60,878 bases of DNA. Origin: Clostridium sp. AM34-11AC. GTDB taxonomy: Bacteria; Bacillota; Clostridia; Lachnospirales; Lachnospiraceae. A program made the translations under genes and the position numbers. Below the pieces are notes generated by a model. That model did no database searches and had not been told where the DNA came from. It worked only from the letters and a program-made list of their open reading frames with translations. Below are positions 17,130 through 24,832 of this stretch, piece after piece (the stretch's first letter is position 1; each line of letters begins with the position of its first letter). Location: NCBI RefSeq assembly GCF_003435375.1, contig NZ_QWGL01000020.1, positions 1-60,878 of the forward strand, written 5' to 3'.

Positions 17130-17789
17130 ATGAAGAAACTTGGTATTTTTATTGCGGCTAGTGCTTTGACATTATCTTTGGCTGCTTGTGGTTCCGGCGC
17201 TTCCGGCACAACAACTACCGCAGCGGCGGCAGAAACCACAGCAGCAGCTTCCGCAGAAACTACAGCGGCAGCAGGTGCTGCAACTGAACTGACTGAGATC
17301 AGCGCAGGTATGTGCTCTACTCCGGCTATCCTGACCAGTATTGGACAGAGTGCTGATGTAGACATTGCAAATACACTTTGCACAAAGGCTGGCATTGAAG
17401 TAACAATGAATAAGAACATCACAGGCGCAGATCTTCCAGATGACTGCAAAACTCTGATCCTTGCAGTCGGTGGATCTTCCAAGGGACTTGGTGCTGCCGG
17501 TATCGATGCTGACCAGGAGCTTGCACGTACTGACGCTCTGATTTCCGCTGCAAAGGAAAAAGGCATCATTGTTCTTGCTCTGCACACTGGCGGATCCGCT
17601 CGTCGCGGTACCTTATCTGACAGCTTTATCACTCCGGCTTTCCAGGGCTGCGATGCTGCTATCGTAGTTTCTGAGGGAGATTCCGATGGTCTGATGTCTG
17701 GTATCTTATCCGGCAACGGAACTCCTGCAATCTATGTAGATAACACTGCAGGTACTCTTGACGCTTTAAAAACTGCATTTGGTCTGTAA
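17130..17789 (+). CDS. DUF6305-like lipoprotein
   Basis: A 219-residue lipoprotein. The signal peptide ends in LAAC, then comes a low-complexity Thr/Ala repeat (residues 25-55) and a Rossmann-like domain of about 160 residues. Motifs include CSTPAILTSIGQSADVDI, TLILAVGGSSKGLGAAGID and IIVLALHTGGSARRG. This resembles the DUF6305 family, which I recall beside similar ggt/permease genes; the name is moderately sure. The function is unknown; a substrate-binding role for the neighbouring permease is one possibility. AAAGGAG precedes the ATG. Confidence 0.7.
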   Translation: MKKLGIFIAASALTLSLAACGSGASGTTTTAAAAETTAAASAETTAAAGAATELTEISAGMCSTPAILTSIGQSADVDIANTLCTKAGIEVTMNKNITGADLPDDCKTLILAVGGSSKGLGAAGIDADQELARTDALISAAKEKGIIVLALHTGGSARRGTLSDSFITPAFQGCDAAIVVSEGDSDGLMSGILSGNGTPAIYVDNTAGTLDALKTAFGL

Positions 17790-17821
17790 ATCTGAGTTAC
17801 TAAACAAACAAACAAACTAAC

Positions 17822-17847
17822 CTGCGGCCTGGCTGAACGGGCCGCAG
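17822..17847 (+). promoter_or_regulatory. Intercistronic hairpin before the permease gene
   Basis: ctgcggcc (17822-17829) pairs perfectly with ggccgcag (17840-17847), without a following T run. Four AAAC repeats lie just upstream at 17802-17817. It may mark an mRNA processing or stability point between the lipoprotein and permease genes. Confidence 0.4.
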
Positions 17848-17872
17848 TGATTTTGAAGAGGAGAACATCATT

Positions 17873-19159
17873 ATGACACCTTACGTGATCACTTTTATTG
17901 TGATGGTCGGTGTTTTCATGATCGGCTGCTTTGCATTCAAACTGCCTGTTGGCGTATCAATGCTGATAGCAGCGCTCTGCGGTGCTCTTGAGGGCGGCCT
18001 CGGCACCGAGACTATCCGTATGATGGTAGAGGGCGAGTTCGGTTATGTAGATACCATTCTGACTATTGGCTGTGCCATGATTTTCATGAAGGTCATTGAG
18101 GGATCCGGTGCTCTGGATGCTTTAAGCAGCCTGATTATTGAGAAATTCCATCGTTTCCCTGCTGTTTTACTGGTTTTAATCATGCTCATCATCATGTTCC
18201 CCGGCATGATCACCGGTTCTTCCACTGCAGCAGTTCTTTCAGCAGGTTCCATTATGGCTCCGGTTCTTGCATTAATGGGAATTGATGCCGTTACCTCAGG
18301 CTCCATTATCGCTATGGGTGCTCTGCTTGGTATGATCGCACCTCCTGTAAATACCGCTGCATTAATTATCTGCGCAGGTATCGATGTTCCTTATGTTGGT
18401 TTTGAGGGTCCGCTGGCCTTAATCACTTTCCCGTTAGCGATTCTGTTCGTGCTTTTACTCGGCTACAAGCAGGCACGCCACATGGACTATGAAAAACTGA
18501 AACCTGCTCTTGAAAAGCAGGATGCGATTCGCAAGCAGTACGGTGTGCGCATCTACATTCCGTTACTGGTTCTGGTTGCTTTAATGGTTATCTTTAAGGT
18601 TCTGAAGTTAGGCGAAGACATCGGTATGCCACTCATGTTCCTTATCAGTGCTGCCGTTGGTCTGTTCACCGGAAAGAAGATCAATGTACTGACTGCTGTA
18701 CCGGAAGCCATCCGTACCGCAGCACCTGTTATGGGTATTCTGATGGGTGTTGGTATGTTCATCGAAGTAATGACAGCGACCGGCGTTCGCGGTCTGGTAG
18801 TTATCAGCTGTCTGCGTCTTCCGAGCACATTGTGGCTCTTAGCCTGCGCGATCAGTATTCCGCTGTTTGGTGCAGTTTCCTCTTACGGCGCATGCTCGGT
18901 TTTAGGTGTTCCGTTCGCTTACATTTATGCTTCACTTTTAGGCGGAAATTCCGTTGTGGTCTTAGCTGCTATCAGCCTGATCGCTGCTGTGGGTGATATG
19001 ATGCCTCCTACCGCTTTAGCGGGTCTGTTCGCTGCACAGGTTACAGGTGTAGAAAAATACACTAAGATCCTGAAGCGTTGTATTGTGCCTATCATCATTC
19101 TGCTGGTTTACGCTTGTTTCTTCCTGGCAAATTCAAAACTGATTGCCGGACTGTTTTAA
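17873..19159 (+). CDS. TRAP-type large permease (DctM-like)
   Basis: A 428-residue integral membrane protein with about 11-12 helices, of the ion-transporter superfamily that includes TRAP large subunits (DctM). Typical re-entrant motifs are visible: GMITGSSTAAVLSAGSIMAP near residues 108-127, ALLGMIAPPVNTAALI near 145-160, and GDMMPPTALAGLFAA near 380. No DctP binding protein or classical DctQ is encoded nearby; instead a 51-residue peptide follows and a lipoprotein precedes. It could import glutamate or gamma-glutamyl products released by the transferase; the substrate is inferred from context only. Confidence 0.8.
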   Translation: MTPYVITFIVMVGVFMIGCFAFKLPVGVSMLIAALCGALEGGLGTETIRMMVEGEFGYVDTILTIGCAMIFMKVIEGSGALDALSSLIIEKFHRFPAVLLVLIMLIIMFPGMITGSSTAAVLSAGSIMAPVLALMGIDAVTSGSIIAMGALLGMIAPPVNTAALIICAGIDVPYVGFEGPLALITFPLAILFVLLLGYKQARHMDYEKLKPALEKQDAIRKQYGVRIYIPLLVLVALMVIFKVLKLGEDIGMPLMFLISAAVGLFTGKKINVLTAVPEAIRTAAPVMGILMGVGMFIEVMTATGVRGLVVISCLRLPSTLWLLACAISIPLFGAVSSYGACSVLGVPFAYIYASLLGGNSVVVLAAISLIAAVGDMMPPTALAGLFAAQVTGVEKYTKILKRCIVPIIILLVYACFFLANSKLIAGLF

Positions 19160-19174
19160 AGGAGGGACTGAATT

Positions 19175-19330
19175 ATGAGTATTATCACGATCATTTATTT
19201 AGCCATCGCCCTTCTGGTTTTTGTAAGCACACTGTACAACATGATTTTTAAGGAAGAACGCCTTGTTGATCAGATCAACGCAGCTATGATTTTAATTCCT
19301 CTGCTGCTGCGCATCTTCCTGATCAAGTAA
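19175..19330 (+). CDS. 51-residue membrane peptide downstream of the permease
   Basis: A short gene with a strong AAGGAGGGA ribosome site. It encodes a peptide starting MSIITIIYLAIALLVFVST with two hydrophobic helices (about residues 3-21 and 37-50) joined by a charged turn (FKEERLVDQ). It lies 15 nt after the permease gene and 15 nt before the zinc amidohydrolase gene. I do not recognise it. Position and size suggest a small accessory subunit of the permease, filling the place of a DctQ-like protein, but that is inference. The good ribosome site and tight packing argue that it is real. Confidence 0.7.
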   Translation: MSIITIIYLAIALLVFVSTLYNMIFKEERLVDQINAAMILIPLLLRIFLIK

Positions 19331-19345
19331 GGAGGGTGAATGAAA

Positions 19346-20473
19346 ATGAAGAAAACGTATCTGTCCGCCGTTGCCATCCTGGTTTGCGCGGCTCTTGTTG
19401 GCGGTATTGCCGGTACGAGCTTTTATACCAAGCGCCATTTCAAGGAAGACATCGTGACTGGTCCGAATGTGACCGAGGTATTTAAGTTGAGCCGTTATAA
19501 TCCAAACCTGGAAGGCACCATCGGCGATTCCGATGTGTATGTACTGAAAGGCGAAAAAGAGGGAGGTTCCCTTGTTGTTCTGGGCAGCACCCATGCCAAC
19601 GAACCTTCTGGGCATATGGCCGGCATTATTCTGGAAGAGAATGCAAAGGTTGAGGCGGGCACCATTTATGTGATCCCGAACATCAATAATTCCGCTTTGA
19701 CCCACAATGACCCGCTGGATGGTTCTCCACAGTACATGCACTTCACCACAAAAAATGGTGACACCAGAACATTCCAGTACGGCTCTCGTGCAACCAACCC
19801 GATCGACCAGTGGCCGGATCCGGATATTTACACACACAAGTCTTCCGGTCAGACACTTTCCGGTTCAGAAACTCGTAACCTGAACCGATGCTATCCGGGA
19901 GTTGAGGATGGTACTTTGTCTGAGCAGGTTGCTTATGCGGTAACCAATATGATCAAGACCTTAGATATTGACATGGAGATCGATCTGCATGAGTCCAGCC
20001 CGGAGTATGCTGTAAACAATGCTACCGTAGCTCACGAGCGCGCTTCTGCTATTGCATCTGAGGGCGTTCTGAATCTGGAATTAGAGGGAATTTCCATGAG
20101 CCTGGAGCCGTCTCCGGTTTCCTTACATGGTCTGACTCACCGTGAGTTGGGTGACTATACCAATACTTACGCACTGTTGATGGAGACTGGTAACCCTAGT
20201 CAGGGCCGTCTTCGTGGCTATACAGATGAGGATCTGGTAAAGACAGGTGAGGATCCTTGCTATGTGATCGCCTATGATCTGGGGCTTCTGTATGTTGACT
20301 ACAGTTCCGGCAACTTCCCAATCGAGTTGCGTACGGGTCGTCATCTTGCTGGTATCAGCGCTTACATCGATGCGTTCAACAATAACAGCAGCGAAGATAA
20401 GCAGATCATTGTGGAAGGTATTCCGACCTATGACGAGATGATCAACAGCGATTTAGGCGATTTCCTTCTGTAA
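19346..20473 (+). CDS. Membrane-anchored succinylglutamate desuccinylase/aspartoacylase family protein
   Basis: A 375-residue zinc-dependent amide hydrolase of the AstE/AspA branch of the M14-like fold. One N-terminal helix (residues 5-25) anchors it outside the cell. Predicted zinc ligands are His83 and Glu86 in GSTHANEPSG and His215 in EIDLHES; LLMETGNP near residue 279 supplies the likely catalytic Glu. The family cleaves N-acyl amino acids, and related M14 enzymes cleave gamma-glutamyl links, so hydrolysis of gamma-glutamyl oligomers is a reasonable guess here. The second ATG (19346) fits GGAGGG at 19331-19336 better than the ATG at 19340. It is the last gene of the ggt unit. Confidence 0.82.
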   Translation: MKKTYLSAVAILVCAALVGGIAGTSFYTKRHFKEDIVTGPNVTEVFKLSRYNPNLEGTIGDSDVYVLKGEKEGGSLVVLGSTHANEPSGHMAGIILEENAKVEAGTIYVIPNINNSALTHNDPLDGSPQYMHFTTKNGDTRTFQYGSRATNPIDQWPDPDIYTHKSSGQTLSGSETRNLNRCYPGVEDGTLSEQVAYAVTNMIKTLDIDMEIDLHESSPEYAVNNATVAHERASAIASEGVLNLELEGISMSLEPSPVSLHGLTHRELGDYTNTYALLMETGNPSQGRLRGYTDEDLVKTGEDPCYVIAYDLGLLYVDYSSGNFPIELRTGRHLAGISAYIDAFNNNSSEDKQIIVEGIPTYDEMINSDLGDFLL

Positions 20474-20494
20474 AAATTTTATACAGACCCAATG

Positions 20495-20539
20495 AAAACC
20501 CCGGTCTGCAGTGCATGAACATTGCAGACCGGGGTTTTT
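20495..20539. terminator. Bidirectional terminator, ggt unit / ECF gene
   Basis: aaaaccccggtctgca (20495-20510) pairs with tgcagaccggggtttt around a 12-nt loop, with A and T tracts on both sides. It ends the ggt unit and, on the other strand, the ECF S-component gene whose stop codon lies 2 nt beyond. Confidence 0.9.
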
Positions 20540-20540
20540 G

Positions 20541-21068
20541 TTACGCAAATTTTGCCTTTAATGTTCGGATCGCCGGGGACTGTACGAGGATCGTGTAGGC
20601 TACGCCGCCGAGGACGATCCCTGCGATGGTCTGCATGGACAGGGTGAACATTTCACCGAAGGCAACAACGGTGCCGTAGAGCGGGATCTTTACGAGCGTG
20701 TAGCCGATAATATGGGCGATGCCGCCGACGATAGCACCGACGAGCCAGGAATATTTAAAGTTCGGCAGAAACTTGTAGGCAATCGTTCCGGCGATGAACG
20801 CCCAGAGACCTTTTAATACCATGGTCGGGAGAACCCATACCGCGTAGCCGCCGAGAAAATCGGAGAGACCTGCGCCGATGGCACCGGCGAGGACGCCGCG
20901 TCTTGTGCCAAATAAGCAGACGGTCAGGATGATCATGCAGTCGCCGAGGTGGGTGTAGCCAAAGGCGGAAGGAATTTTAAAGAAATAGGTTCCGACAAAT
21001 ACCAGAGCGCTCATTAAGCCGATGATGGAGATATCGAGGGTGGTGTCCTGGTGTGAGTGATTTTTCAT
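20541..21068 (-). CDS. ECF transporter S component
   Basis: A 175-residue membrane protein with about six helices, of the ECF-type S-component superfamily (riboflavin-transporter-like, PF07155 type). It would bind a vitamin or related compound and use the shared EcfA/A'/T module, which is not in this window. Pattern seen: FGYTHLGDCMIILTVCLFG followed by RRGVLAGAIGAGLSDFLGG, typical for the fold. The substrate cannot be read. CAAGGAGG precedes the start. It lies downstream of an amidohydrolase gene on the same strand, possibly one unit; the 212-nt gap shows no riboswitch I can recognise. Confidence 0.8.
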   Translation of the reverse strand: MKNHSHQDTTLDISIIGLMSALVFVGTYFFKIPSAFGYTHLGDCMIILTVCLFGTRRGVLAGAIGAGLSDFLGGYAVWVLPTMVLKGLWAFIAGTIAYKFLPNFKYSWLVGAIVGGIAHIIGYTLVKIPLYGTVVAFGEMFTLSMQTIAGIVLGGVAYTILVQSPAIRTLKAKFA

Positions 21069-21280
21069 AGGGGTGTCCTCCTTGAATACAATAATTTCAA
21101 ATTTTTAATAAATTTAAATGATTCAAACACATGCAACAAAACTCTGTGATATGCAGATGAAAAACTTTTGGCAGGCTTGAATGAAAACGATTTGGCTTTT
21201 CGAAGTCGAAATTTCAGTGACACAATTTAAAAAATTGCTGTAACATTTACCCCCTGTTTCTGCAGTGGATACAAAAACTT

Positions 21281-22039
21281 CTATTTTAATCCCATAAATT
21301 TAGCTGCGTTATGATAGAAAATGTTCTCCAGTCCTTCATCATCCACGCCGCATGCCATGATCTTCTGGATCTCAACGGTCGGGGCATGGAACGGAGAGTC
21401 GATGCCGAACATGACTTTCTCATGGCCGACGGTGTTGTAGGCGTTGGCGATCTGGACACTCATGGAGGTTCCGGAGGTCTCAAGCCAGATATTGTCGTAT
21501 TTTTTTGCCATGGTGATCGCTGCATCGACGTAAACACCGTGGGCATGTCCCATATGGATCATGACGATCGGGAGGTGCGGGTGGCGCTCAGCCAGAAGTC
21601 CGATCTGCCACGGAAGGGAGAAGGGCGGATGACCGGAATGGATGAATAACGGTTTTCCGTACTTTTCGCAGATCTCAGCGACGGGATCCACGCAGGGATC
21701 ATCGGCGCAGTAGCCGTCAAAGAGGGACTGAAGCTTTGCACCGGCGAAGTGTTCGTCACGGATATAATGCTCTAAGGCATCGTAAGCCGGTTTTCCTTCG
21801 GCACAGTTGATCCACATGAGCGGGATGATCTTATCCGGGTGAGCCTTGAAGGCAGCAACGGTCTCTTCATTTGTGTGCGGGCCGTCGGAACAGAGGATCG
21901 TCTTTTCAATATTGAATTCTTCCATCTGTTTTAAGAGAAGGTCTGCATTAAAGTGGATATTGAACGGACTGCCGAAGGTGCCAATATGGCTGTGGGCATC
22001 GATTTTTTTAAATTTGCTGAAATCGCTTGTAATACTCAT
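21281..22039 (-). CDS. Amidohydrolase family 2 protein
   Basis: A 252-residue TIM-barrel metal hydrolase of the amidohydrolase-2 (PF04909) type. The metal-binding pair is in DAHSHIG near residues 14-20; further ligands are likely in FIHSGHPP, MIHMGHAHG and the late Asp in MFGIDSPFHAP. The substrate is unknown; relatives decarboxylate or hydrolyse aromatic and acyl substrates. The start at 22039 has AAAGGAG upstream (minus strand); the longest frame, from 22210, has no ribosome site. An inverted repeat ttatct-N5-agataa (22053-22069) sits just upstream of the ribosome site and may be an operator. Confidence 0.8.
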   Translation of the reverse strand: MSITSDFSKFKKIDAHSHIGTFGSPFNIHFNADLLLKQMEEFNIEKTILCSDGPHTNEETVAAFKAHPDKIIPLMWINCAEGKPAYDALEHYIRDEHFAGAKLQSLFDGYCADDPCVDPVAEICEKYGKPLFIHSGHPPFSLPWQIGLLAERHPHLPIVMIHMGHAHGVYVDAAITMAKKYDNIWLETSGTSMSVQIANAYNTVGHEKVMFGIDSPFHAPTVEIQKIMACGVDDEGLENIFYHNAAKFMGLK

Positions 22040-22333
22040 AATATCGCTCCTTTTATCTAAGTCAGATAAGACTCCCACTTTTTCTGGTGGTGAGCCATAG
22101 CAAATTGTCGGGAAAATTTCGCATGCGGTAAATATGTGATTATCATATCTGAGATATGGCATTGTTAAAATATCCAATTTTAAATAATTTGACCAGTCCA
22201 GATGCGGCAAATACTGAGCTTAAACAGGTGAAAAGGCGTCATTCCATCTTTTTTTGCGTGGAACCACAAGGGTACTGAATGGTTGCAGGTTTACTTAAGC
22301 AGCAGGCGGTGAGAAGGAAAAACAAAAATTCAC

Positions 22334-22362
22334 TTGACAAAACAGCAGACATCTATTACCAT
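22334..22362 (+). promoter_or_regulatory. Promoter of the fatty-acid synthesis operon
   Basis: A perfect TTGACA (22334-22339) and TACCAT (22357-22362) are separated by exactly 17 nt. Transcription would start near 22369, at the left edge of the operator array, so repressor binding there would block initiation. Confidence 0.7.
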
Positions 22363-22367
22363 TAGAA

Positions 22368-22396
22368 TCAAACATTTTGAATATCAAACTATTTGA
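22368..22396 (+). promoter_or_regulatory. FabT-like operator array
   Basis: Four 5-mers alternate with strict 3-nt gaps: TCAAA (22368), TTTGA (22376), TCAAA (22384), TTTGA (22392). The central unit TTTGAATATCAAA closely resembles the FabT operator core (TTTGATTATCAAA) known from streptococci and lactococci. Each neighbouring pair is an inverted repeat with an 8-bp period. It covers the predicted transcription start of fabH, which fits repression of lipid synthesis by a MarR-family protein bound to acyl-ACP. Confidence 0.65.
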
Positions 22397-22459
22397 AATT
22401 AAAAACTACTGCGGGGAATAAAATTCCTTCCGCATAAACGAAATGGCAGGATTTAGAAG

Positions 22460-23425
22460 ATGATGACAGCCAGAATTGCTGGAATCGGCGCGTATGTGCC
22501 GGAGAATTTGATTACGAACGACGATCTGTCGAAGATCGTGGACACGAATGACGAGTGGATCCGGACACGGACCGGAATCCGGGAACGCCGGATCTCCTCC
22601 GGAGAGGGAACGCGCCATCTGGCGGCGAAGGCAGCTGAGCGGGCGCTTGCGGCAGCAGGAGTTGCCCCGGAAGAGCTGGATATCATCATTCTCGGGACTT
22701 CGTCCCCGGACCGGAATTATCCCAGCGATGCCTGCAGTGTTCAGGCGGCCATCGGGGCAGTGAATGCAGTTGCCTTCGATATCTCGGCGGCATGCGCGGG
22801 ATTTATTTTCGCCATGAATATCGTGGAAGGATTTTTTAAAGCCGGAATTTACAAGACGGCGCTGATCATCGGGGCGGAAACCCTCAGCAAAGTGACAGAC
22901 TGGAGTGACCGCGGCACCTGTGTCCTCTTTGGAGACGGAGCAGGGGCAGCCGTTTTAAAAGCGGAAGAGACCGGAATCATCGACATGATGATGGGAGCGG
23001 ACGGAACAAAGGGTGATGTTCTCGCCTGCACCTCGAGAACCGTCGGAAACTTTCTCACAGGTACAAAGCCGGAGCTCGGATTTATGACCATGGATGGACA
23101 GGAAGTTTTCAAATTCGCAGTGCGGAAGGTGCCGGAGAGTGTTATGGAGCTTTTACAGCGGACCGGGACAAAAATGGAAGACATTAAATATTATGTTCTT
23201 CATCAGGCGAATGAGCGGATCATTGAGGCAACGGCGAGACGCCTGAAGGAGCCGATGGAGAAATTCCCGATGACGATCAGTCAGTTTGGAAATACATCAA
23301 CGGCATCGATCCCGTTATTGTTAGACGATATGATCCGGAAAGATATGCTGAAGAGGGGCGACAAGATCATCATGTCAGGCTTCGGAGCCGGAATGACCTG
23401 GGGTGCAGTACTCATGGAGTGGTAG
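22460..23425 (+). CDS. fabH: 3-oxoacyl-ACP synthase III
   Basis: A 321-residue thiolase-fold condensing enzyme that starts fatty-acid synthesis by joining acetyl-CoA (or a branched primer) to malonyl-ACP. The catalytic Cys lies in DISAACAGF near residue 112, His in YVLHQANERI near 248, and Asn in QFGNTSTAS near 278. WIRTRTGIRERR near residue 34 is the family's CoA-binding region. The ribosome site (GCAGGA, slightly distant) is weaker than in the rest of the operon; the start may be either of two adjacent ATG codons. Confidence 0.95.
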   Translation: MMTARIAGIGAYVPENLITNDDLSKIVDTNDEWIRTRTGIRERRISSGEGTRHLAAKAAERALAAAGVAPEELDIIILGTSSPDRNYPSDACSVQAAIGAVNAVAFDISAACAGFIFAMNIVEGFFKAGIYKTALIIGAETLSKVTDWSDRGTCVLFGDGAGAAVLKAEETGIIDMMMGADGTKGDVLACTSRTVGNFLTGTKPELGFMTMDGQEVFKFAVRKVPESVMELLQRTGTKMEDIKYYVLHQANERIIEATARRLKEPMEKFPMTISQFGNTSTASIPLLLDDMIRKDMLKRGDKIIMSGFGAGMTWGAVLMEW

Positions 23426-23547
23426 ATATCGGATTCATCCGGAAAGCAGGAGAAGTTATCTACATAATAAGAAATAATTTGAAAGAACAAAAAATTGCAA
23501 AAACTCATAAAATATAAATAATAAGAACATTTAAAGGAGATCAAATC

Positions 23548-23781
23548 ATGTTAGAAAAAATGAAAGAAATCATCGCAGAGCAGTTAAGCACAGACGCAGA
23601 CAGCATCACAGAGGCAACCTCTTTCAAGGATGACCTTGGTGCAGATTCCCTTGACTTATTTGAGCTTGTTATGGCTCTTGAGGATGAGTATTCCGTAGAG
23701 ATCCCGGCTGAGGACCTTCAGAATCTCGCAACGGTCGGCGATGTTATGAAGTACTTAAAAGATAAAGGTGTTGAGGAATAA
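23548..23781 (+). CDS. acpP: Acyl carrier protein
   Basis: A 77-residue acidic four-helix protein. The phosphopantetheine serine is in GADSLDLFELVMALE (Ser near residue 36). It carries the growing acyl chain between the Fab enzymes. AAAGGAG precedes the ATG. A hairpin after the gene may help to raise acpP expression over the downstream genes. Confidence 0.97.
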   Translation: MLEKMKEIIAEQLSTDADSITEATSFKDDLGADSLDLFELVMALEDEYSVEIPAEDLQNLATVGDVMKYLKDKGVEE

Positions 23782-23803
23782 TCAAACCGAATAAACCAGA
23801 GTA

Positions 23804-23826
23804 AAAACGCGTCTATGACGCGTTTT
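23804..23826 (+). promoter_or_regulatory. Intercistronic hairpin after acpP (weak attenuator)
   Basis: aaaacgcgt (23804-23812) and acgcgtttt (23818-23826) pair perfectly around a 5-nt loop. The four T residues belong to the stem and are followed by ACTG, so termination would be partial. Such an element could set a high ratio of acpP to the downstream enzyme genes. Confidence 0.5.
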
Positions 23827-23891
23827 ACTGATATAAAGATAATTCCGGGCAATACCCGACAGATAGATTTCAGGAAGTGAGAGCAATAAAA

Positions 23892-24824
23892 ATGAAGACA
23901 AGAATTACAGAAATGCTGGGAATCGAATATCCGATTATTCAGGGCGGTATGGCCTGGGTCGCTGAGCATCATCTTGCTGCCGCTGTTTCCGAGGCAGGCG
24001 GTCTTGGCCTCATCGGCGGCGCAAACGCGCCGGGAGAGGTTGTCCGTGAAGAGATCCGTAAGGCGAAAGCACTGACAAAGAAGCCGTTCGGCGTTAATGT
24101 CATGTTAATGAGCCCGTATGCGGATGATGTGGCGAAGGTGGTTGTTGAAGAGGGCGTGAAGGTTGTTACGACAGGAGCCGGAAATCCTGCAAAGTACATG
24201 AAGATGTGGAAGGAGGCAGGGATCATCGTGATTCCAGTCGTTGCTTCTGTGGCTCTTGCGAAGCTTATGGAGCGCGGCGGCGCTGATGCTGTCGTTGCAG
24301 AGGGAACCGAATCCGGCGGACATATCGGTGAGGCGACCACCATGACTCTCGTTCCGCAGGTCGTTGACGCGGTATCCATCCCGGTCATCGCGGCAGGCGG
24401 CATCGGTGATGGAAGAGGAATCGCGGCGGCTTTCATGCTGGGCGCTGAGGCAGTCCAGATGGGAACAAGATTTGTTGTCGCAAAGGAATCCATCGTTCAT
24501 GAAAATTATAAGCAGAGAATCATTAAAGCAAAGGACATCGATTCTGCGGTAACAGGAAGAACCCACGGACATCCGGTCCGCTGCCTGAGAAACCAGATGA
24601 CAAGAGAGTATAACCGACTTGAGGCAGAAGGAAAATCCTTTGAGGAGCTTGAGTATCTGACACTTGGAACTCTCAGAAAAGCCGTTCAGGAAGGCGATAC
24701 CACAAATGGAACCGTCATGGCAGGTCAGATCGCAGGTCTTGTAACGAAAGAGCAGACATGTAAGGAAATGATCGATGAGATGATGGAGCAGGCAGATAAG
24801 CTGCTTGGCGGATGTCAGAAGTAA
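23892..24824 (+). CDS. fabK: Enoyl-ACP reductase II (FMN-dependent)
   Basis: A 310-residue TIM-barrel flavoprotein that reduces enoyl-ACP in each elongation cycle and replaces triclosan-sensitive FabI. Motifs: YPIIQGGMAWV at residues 14-24, AEGTESGGHIG (FMN phosphate region) near 140-150, PVIAAGGIGDGRGIAAA, and GAEAVQMGTRFV. No fabI is seen. The ATG at 23892 is preferred; an upstream GTG at 23877 directly abuts the GGAAG-like site. Confidence 0.93.
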   Translation: MKTRITEMLGIEYPIIQGGMAWVAEHHLAAAVSEAGGLGLIGGANAPGEVVREEIRKAKALTKKPFGVNVMLMSPYADDVAKVVVEEGVKVVTTGAGNPAKYMKMWKEAGIIVIPVVASVALAKLMERGGADAVVAEGTESGGHIGEATTMTLVPQVVDAVSIPVIAAGGIGDGRGIAAAFMLGAEAVQMGTRFVVAKESIVHENYKQRIIKAKDIDSAVTGRTHGHPVRCLRNQMTREYNRLEAEGKSFEELEYLTLGTLRKAVQEGDTTNGTVMAGQIAGLVTKEQTCKEMIDEMMEQADKLLGGCQK

Positions 24825-24832
24825 GGAGAATC

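Larger units (their letters stand above)
22040..22459. other. Divergent regulatory region, amidohydrolase / fab operon
   Basis: A 420-nt gene-free stretch. On the left it holds two small inverted repeats, ttatct-N5-agataa (22053-22069) and atatc-tga-gatat (22145-22157), that could serve the minus-strand genes. On the right it holds the fab promoter and a FabT-like operator array. No regulator gene of the MarR type is present between them. Confidence 0.5.

Noticed and set aside
17033..17716. 227-codon minus-strand frame opposite the DUF6305-like gene
   Set aside because: Low-complexity Ala/Val/Ser mirror of the Thr/Ala repeat on the plus strand, without a ribosome site. A shadow of the real gene.
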